A stretch of DNA of 64,000 nt, taken from positions 35,697-99,696 of the forward strand of contig JBCBQC010000010.1 in NCBI GenBank assembly GCA_039820405.1. The letters are read 5' to 3'. Under the pieces are notes generated by a model. The model searched no databases. It worked only from the letters and a program-made list of their open reading frames with translations, and was not told the DNA's origin. The position numbers were made by a program, and so were the translations under genes. This DNA is from CALLVY01 sp937899855 (GTDB lineage Bacteria; Bacteroidota; Bacteroidia; Chitinophagales; Saprospiraceae). Position 1 is the stretch's first letter. Every line of letters begins with the position of its first letter. Shown here one piece after another: positions 57,419 through 64,000 of the stretch.

Positions 57419-60400
57419 CTAGCGCAAGATGACCAATTTTCCAAAGTTCTCCCGGAAAAAACCGTCCACGCTGGTGTCGTAACGCTCGTAGTCCTCGCCA
57501 TTTGCATTTTTTGCCACCACCCGGTAGAGGTACACCCCATTGGCCAGTCGCTGCCCGTAGGTATCGGTACCATCCCAGGTATAATCCGTCCGGTGGGTAC
57601 CCACCTTTAGGGGCCCAATCTCCTGCTCGGTAATTTCCTTGACGATCCGGCCGGAGACGGTGAAAATCTGGATTTTGAAGTGGGCGGGGGGTTCGTCACC
57701 GGTGAGGGTATACACAAATTGGGTGGAGGTCGAAAAAGGATTGGGATAATTGAGTACGTTGGAAATCGACTTCTTGTTGATGATCTCAAAACGCACCTTA
57801 TAATCCAATTCTCCCGACTGGTTGCCGGTGATGTCTTGAGCTTGGACGAGTAGTTCGTAGCTCCCATCGCCCCGAAATTCGGGACGCACCTCGACCAGCG
57901 CTCGGTTTTTGCTATTGGAGGGGGGATAGAAACGGGCGGTGTCACTGGCAAAGTAGATTTGCCGTTGCTGCCCGGCTGGATTGGTGAGGTAGACCTTGAC
58001 CAGGCTGGTATCTTCCAGCAACAAGAAGGGGTTATCGTCCTTGAGGGAAATCAAAATTTCCGGTCGGGAGGAGACGATGTCCCCATTCATGATGTGTACC
58101 CCGTCGAAGGTCACGTCCAACAGGGGATTGCGCTCGTCTTCTTCGATCTTGAAGCGGTAATTGGCCAAGTTGTTAAAACGCAACAATTCCGGTTGGTCCC
58201 GATCAGGATTGACCTCGACGATAAAGTCGATGGGGCCGGAGAGGTTGCGGGTGTTGGTTTGGTAATTGAGATGCAGGGTGTCTCCCGCCGGCAGGGGAGC
58301 AACGCGCTGGGTTTCGACGGTAGTACGATTGCTTTGATCCGAAATCACGTAGTGCACCAAAAGACTATCCATCGGATAATCGCTGAGGTTTTCTACGGCG
58401 GTTTTAAAGGAAAAAATTTCCCCCTGCTGGAGCGTATCGCTGTAGATAATCAGGGTTTCGGCTGGGTTGAGGCCTACGTCGGGGAGACCTTCGTAAAGTA
58501 CCCGAAAGTAGTCCACGTCCACCGCCGTTCGATTGACCTGGTCCTTGTTGTAATAACGCAATTGGAGGTAGGGAAAACGCTCGGCGTCGATAAAGGTCAG
58601 GCTCGTATCCAGCCCCTGGAGCCGATCGATCAGCACCATTTGATTTTCGTCGGCGTCGATGCCAATCACACTGAGGTAGGTGGTGTCGGTCAGGACGTCG
58701 ACGTTGCTGCGGTCCCACTGGAGGGATTGCCAGGAGGCGGCCGGTCCGATCCGTACCGTTTCCAGACTGCCTTCGGTGGCGTTGATGGGGATAAAAACCT
58801 CGGTCAGGATGATCTCCTCCGGAGTGCTGGCCACATCTTCCCCAATACGGCCTTCGTCCTTGCGGTACACCAGATTGTAAGGCACCGCCCCGGTGGTCGA
58901 GAGGTTGCGTACCAATTGTGCCCCCTGCCCTTCCAAGACCTGGAAGAGGTTTTGACCGTAGGTGAGGGAATCCGCCGCCCATTCCTCCGGCCTAAAATCG
59001 GCACCCGCATCGGCTTGGACGGAGAAGAGCCAAACGTAATTTTTGGTCGGTACCACATCGGTGAGAAAGTCCAGCAGGACTTTGCGCTCCTCCGGGCTAC
59101 CGGTGGGAAAGGCAAAGACCCGGGTAAAGGAATTGGGATTGGTACTGCCGTACAATCCGCCCGGTGGATTTTCCCAGGCTCCTCCCGTCACCGCATCACC
59201 AACGGCTACGGCAATTCCCGCATCGAGAAACTTCCAAGGGCGAACCGAACCCGCGGGATTTTCAAAATTGTAAATGTACTGGGGCTCGTCGTTGGGTTGC
59301 GACACTTTATTGCGAATGGTAATGAAAAAACCATTGGTCAGAAAGTCAAAATCTCCCCCATCGTTGACGGCCAGACCCTGTACCTGATTTTCCTTAAATT
59401 GATCGCGATGGGATTGGTTCCAACCGTTGGTCGTACCGGGCAGGTAAGTAAAGGACTGATCTTCCCAGACGTAACCCTGATCCGGCGAAAGGGAGTCGGG
59501 GCTGATGCGCCAGTAGTAGGTCCGCCCCGGTTCAAAGGCAAAGTCCGGCTGCCAAGCCACGACCCCCCCCGTTTGGTCCGTGCTGGTGGTGCGCAGGGCG
59601 GGGCTGTTGAACGTATCGGTGGTATCGATTTGGTAGAGGTAACGCTGCTGGCCCATCAAGCTATTGCGGGTCGAGGATTTGAGGGTCACCTGGGCTTGGT
59701 TGACGATGCCAAAGTCGGGCGGGTAAACGGGTTGGGCGCTGTTGTCGATGATGAACAGCGAAACGCCATCCCGTCCGCCACTTTGGAGGCGGTTGTTCAT
59801 CTCCGCCGCTGGGCCGGGCAGCTCTTCCACGGTCCCTTCGGTATCTACCTCGATGTAGATGCGGTTGAGGCCCGCAGCGATGGCACCAAAACAGGGTACG
59901 CGGAAAGAATAGCGATCGCCAAAGCCCGGGGCAGCCACCCATTGCCGAATCAGGCTCACGCGATCCCCTCCCGGCAGCTCTTGTTCGACCTGTACGAAGA
60001 AGGAGTCGGTAACCTTGCGACCGAGGTTGTTGATCGCAAAATTGATGGAGAAGCTATCGAGCCGGGAGCTGACCACGGCGGGTTCGAAGGATACCGTACT
60101 GGCATCGACGATAAAGTCGGGACCGGGCCGGGGGTTCATCCGCAGGGCGGGGTCGCCGTGTAGGGTAAATTGCTGGTGGAGCGTCTTCACCGTGAGCCCC
60201 TGATTGCTATCGTATTCCTGAATGGTGGCGCGAAGTACATCCCCCAGGCCCTGTCCGTACATACTCCCCCCAATGAGGTCGTAGTAGGTATTGGCAAAAT
60301 TGCGAAGTACCGAGATAAAGCCCTGCCCCGTAGAGGCGATAAAGGATCCCGCTCCCTTTTCCTCGTAAAAAAGAAAGCGCTCACTGATTCCCTGGGCCGA

Positions 60401-62413
60401 GGTATGGATATTTCCCGAAAAGCAACCCAGGGAAAACATCGTGGGGTACTTGCCGTAGTTGAAGTAGTTCTCCGGGTTGTCGATATTGAAATCGAAGGTT
60501 CCCACACCAGAGTGGCCAAAAAAGGTGATGATGGAGACCCCATCGTTGATCAGACGGAAAATTTCTTCCGATTCCGAAATCTGTACCGGGTCGGTACTCG
60601 TCTTGTAAAAGGTGGTCACGTCCGCACCAAAGCCATTGTCTTCAATGGTATTTTCCATTCCCGCCAAAAAATTTGCGATGGATTCCTGGATGGTGGGGTC
60701 CCCCCCACTGAGGTGAAGAATGCGTTTTTGCCAGGCGCGGTCCTCGAAAGTCTGCGGAAGGTTTTCGTTGCTCTCCAAGAGTTTAACCTTATCCAGGTAA
60801 ATGCGGATTTCATCCGGGGAGCTCGCCGCCAATCTTCCCAAAGGCAGTACGGGAACGCTGGAGGTATTCCCGGAGGAAATCAACAAATTATCCGCCCCCG
60901 GCACTCCGAAGGTAGGAACGTAGAAGGCCCGATTGATGGGATCCTCCAGGTCGGCTTGGGTACGGGTGAACGCGTATTCGCGGGCTTTGCCAATGATGAA
61001 GAAATAACGCGGTCGTTCCCAATTTTTCTTGAGAAAATTGGCAAAATTTCGCACCGATAGGGGATGCCGGTGAAGACCGTAGCCAAACTGGTCGTACAAC
61101 TGCTGAATATCGACGATGGTGGTTTCGTACCCCCCCCCCGCCATACTGGCGCGGTAGTCGGCATATTCCTGTACATGGTTATTGCCATTGCCGTCCGAAT
61201 ACAACTGCGGATTGGTCAGGATGATGTATTCCGCCGTCGAGGTAGAGAGATCACGGAAATTCATCCGCTCCAGTTCCATCACCGTTTTTACACCGCTATT
61301 GGGGTTGACCAAAATAAAATCCCGATCTTCTCCCACCACGGGCAGCACGGCTCGCGTCAGATCGCTGCCGGCATCAAAGTCGACCAACATTCGCCGGTGG
61401 TTGGTGATGTCGTAGAGAATGGGATTGGTCCCCCCCCCATCAAAATTGGCGATCTCCAGCAACTTGCGACCGTTCGCTCCCCCGATCGAGAAGTGAAAAG
61501 CCGAGCGTCCGCTAAAGTCAAAGTTGCGCGGATAGGTCAGTACGTACACCGCCGGGGCGTTGCGATCCTGCCCCCCCGAAGCGCCGTAGCAGGTAAATTT
61601 AGAGTTAGAGCCCAATTTGTCGGTGGGAACAACCAGGTCGTACTGCCGAAGTCGCGTTCCGAAAAACTCATCGGTCAGCATCGTCTCGTCATCGATTCGG
61701 ATTTCCAGTTGGTGCTGGGTCGTATTGGTGGCCAGGCGTACGGACAGTCGACTCTCTGGCTCGGCGGGGTAGATCGCGGAGGTGGGTATCCGGGTATTAT
61801 TCGTGCGCCGCAGACGGGCGGCAAAACCCTCCAGGATCTCAAAACTCGAATAGGACACTCCCTGGCTGTTGCTTTCCTGAATCATCTCTTCGGACAGCAC
61901 CACCACTTCTTCGTGCCAGTAAAAGGGCTCCGGAGCCGGTAGATTGCTCAGGTCATTACTGACTTGCTGCACGCGTCGGTGATTGCCCCCGTTGTCCCAG
62001 GTCAAAAAATAGGCGGAGGTATCGGTAAAGAGGCTGTACGCTGGGTTGAGCATTTCGTTTTCGGCACTGGTATAGAGGTACCGGTCCATTTCGCTGCGGT
62101 TTTTACGGCCGTAAAACTCGATGTAGTCACTACCGGAAAGGGGCTGATTGGTCGAGGTATGAATGGGGACTTCCTCTCCCAGGTGGAACAATCGAAACCG
62201 AGAGGCATTGATGCTGCTGGTTGGAATCCCCGCCTCGTTGAGGACCTGGGTCGAGAGGCGGAACAGACCGTCTTCGGCGACCATAATTTTGTAATAATCC
62301 TGATCGTAATTGATCCACTCGTTGCCGTAGAGGGAATCTTGGCCGTTCCAGATTTGACCGTACCCCCCGAAGCTGATGGCGAGCAATAAGAGAAGGGGAA
62401 GGAGCTTTTTCAT
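57419..62413 (-). CDS. Very large C25-type (gingipain-like) protease, PorU2-like T9SS sortase candidate
   Basis: 1664 residues, far longer than the ~1100-1300 of PorU. Signal peptide MKKLLPLLLLLAISFGGYGQ. The peptidase C25 domain covers about residues 390-775: EYIILTNPQLYSD, AGGGYETTIVDIQQLYDQFGYG, PRYFFIIGKARE. The catalytic His is in ITFFGHSGVGTFDF (~632) and the Cys in FSLGCFSGNIHTS (~661). Then come several Ig/CARDB-like beta domains and a C-terminal region (SISNVLNYPNPFSTSTQFVYTL, YGQRLANGVYLYRVVAKN, FGKLVILR) resembling a T9SS sorting tail. Related large proteins are annotated PorU2. PorU removes sorting tails and links proteins to A-LPS; an equivalent role here is inference. Confidence 0.85.
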   Translation of the reverse strand: MKKLLPLLLLLAISFGGYGQIWNGQDSLYGNEWINYDQDYYKIMVAEDGLFRLSTQVLNEAGIPTSSINASRFRLFHLGEEVPIHTSTNQPLSGSDYIEFYGRKNRSEMDRYLYTSAENEMLNPAYSLFTDTSAYFLTWDNGGNHRRVQQVSNDLSNLPAPEPFYWHEEVVVLSEEMIQESNSQGVSYSSFEILEGFAARLRRTNNTRIPTSAIYPAEPESRLSVRLATNTTQHQLEIRIDDETMLTDEFFGTRLRQYDLVVPTDKLGSNSKFTCYGASGGQDRNAPAVYVLTYPRNFDFSGRSAFHFSIGGANGRKLLEIANFDGGGTNPILYDITNHRRMLVDFDAGSDLTRAVLPVVGEDRDFILVNPNSGVKTVMELERMNFRDLSTSTAEYIILTNPQLYSDGNGNNHVQEYADYRASMAGGGYETTIVDIQQLYDQFGYGLHRHPLSVRNFANFLKKNWERPRYFFIIGKAREYAFTRTQADLEDPINRAFYVPTFGVPGADNLLISSGNTSSVPVLPLGRLAASSPDEIRIYLDKVKLLESNENLPQTFEDRAWQKRILHLSGGDPTIQESIANFLAGMENTIEDNGFGADVTTFYKTSTDPVQISESEEIFRLINDGVSIITFFGHSGVGTFDFNIDNPENYFNYGKYPTMFSLGCFSGNIHTSAQGISERFLFYEEKGAGSFIASTGQGFISVLRNFANTYYDLIGGSMYGQGLGDVLRATIQEYDSNQGLTVKTLHQQFTLHGDPALRMNPRPGPDFIVDASTVSFEPAVVSSRLDSFSINFAINNLGRKVTDSFFVQVEQELPGGDRVSLIRQWVAAPGFGDRYSFRVPCFGAIAAGLNRIYIEVDTEGTVEELPGPAAEMNNRLQSGGRDGVSLFIIDNSAQPVYPPDFGIVNQAQVTLKSSTRNSLMGQQRYLYQIDTTDTFNSPALRTTSTDQTGGVVAWQPDFAFEPGRTYYWRISPDSLSPDQGYVWEDQSFTYLPGTTNGWNQSHRDQFKENQVQGLAVNDGGDFDFLTNGFFITIRNKVSQPNDEPQYIYNFENPAGSVRPWKFLDAGIAVAVGDAVTGGAWENPPGGLYGSTNPNSFTRVFAFPTGSPEERKVLLDFLTDVVPTKNYVWLFSVQADAGADFRPEEWAADSLTYGQNLFQVLEGQGAQLVRNLSTTGAVPYNLVYRKDEGRIGEDVASTPEEIILTEVFIPINATEGSLETVRIGPAASWQSLQWDRSNVDVLTDTTYLSVIGIDADENQMVLIDRLQGLDTSLTFIDAERFPYLQLRYYNKDQVNRTAVDVDYFRVLYEGLPDVGLNPAETLIIYSDTLQQGEIFSFKTAVENLSDYPMDSLLVHYVISDQSNRTTVETQRVAPLPAGDTLHLNYQTNTRNLSGPIDFIVEVNPDRDQPELLRFNNLANYRFKIEEDERNPLLDVTFDGVHIMNGDIVSSRPEILISLKDDNPFLLLEDTSLVKVYLTNPAGQQRQIYFASDTARFYPPSNSKNRALVEVRPEFRGDGSYELLVQAQDITGNQSGELDYKVRFEIINKKSISNVLNYPNPFSTSTQFVYTLTGDEPPAHFKIQIFTVSGRIVKEITEQEIGPLKVGTHRTDYTWDGTDTYGQRLANGVYLYRVVAKNANGEDYERYDTSVDGFFRENFGKLVILR

Positions 62414-62642
62414 AAAGCGATAGATTGATTCAAGTTGGCAATGGTTGCCACCCGATAAAATTGGTAGATAAAACCCGCTTTTGATGATAGCCTTGGTTGG
62501 GGTGCTACTCGGAAGCTAAAATATCAAAAATTGCACCTAAAAAGGCGGTCGCTGTTTTTCAAATATCGCACTTGTATTCGTCCCGACGAAAGAATGAACG
62601 CAAGGAGGGCCGGCAAGTTGCCCCGGGGCAATTGAATTTGGC

Positions 62643-63989
62643 TCAGGCCAGCTCCTGCTGTAACCAGGCTTTGCACTTGTAATGCACCTGATTTTCGATG
62701 GATTTGCGGTATTTGTTCCAATCCAGGTCCTGGGGGGCGACTTGCAGGGTGGCGGCGTAGCTTTGTTTGACCTCATCCAGAAAATGTTGGTAAATAGCCT
62801 CGTGATCCCGACGAAATTGGGCGGGATCAAAATTGCGGCGGGCGGTGGTCCGGCGGCTGAGGTCTTCGAAGGGCTCGTCGCGGGGCTCCTGTCGGGCCGC
62901 ACTTTCGCGTTCGTCACGCTCTTTTTGGGTCATGATCTTGCTGCGTTCGAGGACGGTTTCGACCATTCGGGCGTGTAGCCCGGGTTCGGTGAGTCGCCCC
63001 TTCTTCCACCAGTTGACGAAGGCCCCGGCTTTGCGCTCGGCTTTGGTTTTGCTGGCGAAGAATTTCCACAGTAGGCGGAAGTACAGGTCCTCGTAGCCGC
63101 GGAGGGGAGCGTAGTTGACTTTGGGGTGGCTTAGGATTTGGTCCGTAATGAAGCGTTTGTTGACACCCTTTTCGAGCAGGTAGCGGTAGGCCTTTTGCTG
63201 GGTGGGGGAAAGCTGCTCCGGAGCCGCCGGAACCGCGTCGACCACGGGTTGATCTTTGGAGACCTCTTCCCCTACCCTACCCTCCTCCAGGCCGCTGAGC
63301 AGTTGTAGCATTTCGGGGGTGTACTGGGGTTCGTTCTCAAAGATGTAGAACTTCAAACTGAGGATGCGCTTTTTTTCTTTTTTGCCGGGGCGAAACTCAA
63401 AACGGATATCGGTGTACTGCTCGATCTCCTTTTGCGCGGGGATCAGTACCCAACGTTTGAACTCGTAAAACTTGGGATAACGGTTTTCGATGCCCAGGTA
63501 AAATTTGAGCTTTTCGATGGTCAGCTCGCACTCTCCCTTGTACTGGTGCCGCTTCAATACCTCGTAAAGCCGGACCGCGTTGCCGTTGAGGTAGATGATA
63601 TTGCTCAAGCTGTAACGCGTAAAATGTTCCTTTAACTGGAGCAGATATTCACGGAGTTTTTCCGAAATACTAAAGGTAAATTCGTCAGTATCGGTGTTGT
63701 GTTCCATGTGCTGTAGCCACACACTCTTTCCCACAATGCTTCCCTTTTCGTACAAAATGGGGACGCTATTGAGCTTGTCCATGAGCGCAAATACTTCCGA
63801 TTTGTTGGCCAATCGACGTTTCCCATCGAAGTTGATGATCCGTTCAATTTCGGAATAGTGCATGCGGTGCTCCTTAAATCCAAGATCGTTTTGAGAGATT
63901 TGGGAGATCAGATAGAGCACGAAGAATTGTTCTCGACTGTTCAGCTTATAGCTGGTTTCGATGAGTTTATTGTGCTTGATGATGGCCAT
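62643..63989 (-). CDS. Rep_3 (RepB) family replication initiation protein
   Basis: 448 residues. The N-terminal ~235 residues form the paired winged-helix Rep_3 initiator: MAIIKHNKLIETSYKLNSREQFFVLYLISQI, VFALMDKLNSVPILYEKGSIVGKSVWLQHM, FSISEKLREYLLQLKEHFTRYSLSNIIYLNGNAVRLYEVLKRHQYKGECELTIEKLKFYLGIE and YPKFYEFKRWVLIPAQKEIEQYTDIRFEF. The last ~200 residues are an extension (TQQKAYRYLLEKGVNKRFITDQILSHPKVNYAPLRGYEDLYFRLLWKFFA) also seen in Bacteroidota Rep proteins. Rep_3 proteins bind iterons at plasmid origins and start replication. The upstream origin would lie beyond 64000, so it is not visible. The window may be a plasmid or chromid, or the gene may be chromosomal. Confidence 0.9.
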   Translation of the reverse strand: MAIIKHNKLIETSYKLNSREQFFVLYLISQISQNDLGFKEHRMHYSEIERIINFDGKRRLANKSEVFALMDKLNSVPILYEKGSIVGKSVWLQHMEHNTDTDEFTFSISEKLREYLLQLKEHFTRYSLSNIIYLNGNAVRLYEVLKRHQYKGECELTIEKLKFYLGIENRYPKFYEFKRWVLIPAQKEIEQYTDIRFEFRPGKKEKKRILSLKFYIFENEPQYTPEMLQLLSGLEEGRVGEEVSKDQPVVDAVPAAPEQLSPTQQKAYRYLLEKGVNKRFITDQILSHPKVNYAPLRGYEDLYFRLLWKFFASKTKAERKAGAFVNWWKKGRLTEPGLHARMVETVLERSKIMTQKERDERESAARQEPRDEPFEDLSRRTTARRNFDPAQFRRDHEAIYQHFLDEVKQSYAATLQVAPQDLDWNKYRKSIENQVHYKCKAWLQQELA

Positions 63990-64000
63990 ACGCCTTAGGG

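Noticed and set aside
57959..61942. Several long plus-strand open frames (up to 734 codons)
   Set aside because: They are antisense shadows of the C25 protease gene, caused by its codon composition.
62414..62642. Small plus-strand open frame in the gap between the protease and rep genes
   Set aside because: It runs antisense into the rep 3' end and has no protein-like features; the 229-bp gap shows no clear gene, iteron set or strong terminator.

Overview
The window looks like the genome of a member of the phylum Bacteroidota, most plausibly a Saprospira/Lewinella-type bacterium (lineage is inference, no marker gene is present). Evidence: SusC/ZnuD-like TonB receptors with carboxypeptidase-regulatory N-termini, a FecI/FecR/TonB cassette, type IX secretion (T9SS) C-terminal sorting tails, a very large C25 (PorU-type) protease, DUF1501/DUF1800 and YHYH proteins, weak Shine-Dalgarno signals, and several TAnnTTTG -7 promoter elements. 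No tRNA, rRNA, CRISPR array or insertion sequence was seen.

Layout. (1) 1-11597, plus strand: one tightly packed operon for a sulfated surface glycan: O-antigen polymerase tail, phytanoyl-CoA-dioxygenase-like hydroxylase, flippase, five sulfotransferases, two GT4 glycosyltransferases and two sugar-nucleotide epimerases. (2) 11721-14605: a Uma2 protein, ManC (GDP-mannose supply) and a third GT4. (3) 14595-20369: a tandem SnoaL protein, a secreted YHYH protein, a LytS/LytTR two-component pair, and a small outer-membrane-type protein followed by a lipoprotein flavin amine oxidase. (4) 20431-30400: a metal-homeostasis locus with a His-rich mini-protein, His-rich and DUF4625 lipoproteins, two ZnuD-like TonB receptors, a further lipoprotein, a MerC protein and a Fur-family regulator. 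A near-identical 23-bp palindromic operator precedes both the regulator/MerC pair and the second receptor. An SDR gene sits inside this locus. (5) 30496-39397, minus strand: ECF sigma factor, FecR, STN-type TonB receptor, DUF1800, DUF1501 and a discoidin/FN3 T9SS protein. (6) 39453-57331: a second glycan region, interrupted by a KilA-N gene, a secreted M1 aminopeptidase and small membrane proteins. It holds glycosyltransferases, a polysaccharide deacetylase-like protein, an AsnB amidotransferase, an FkbM methyltransferase and a five-gene overlapping operon (aminotransferase, GNAT/FemAB, N-formyltransferase, flippase, GT4). (7) 57419-63989: a giant PorU2-like C25 protease and a Rep_3 replication initiator at the right edge.

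How the parts fit: two separate flippase-dependent glycan pathways are present. One points to sulfated, uronic-acid-containing sugars; the other to 4-amino-4,6-dideoxy sugars that may be N-formylated or N-acylated, and amidated. Secreted proteins with T9SS tails and a PorU-like protease are consistent with T9SS-mediated surface anchoring. The Rep_3 protein raises the possibility that this is a secondary replicon. Function calls come from reading motifs by eye; no database search was run.
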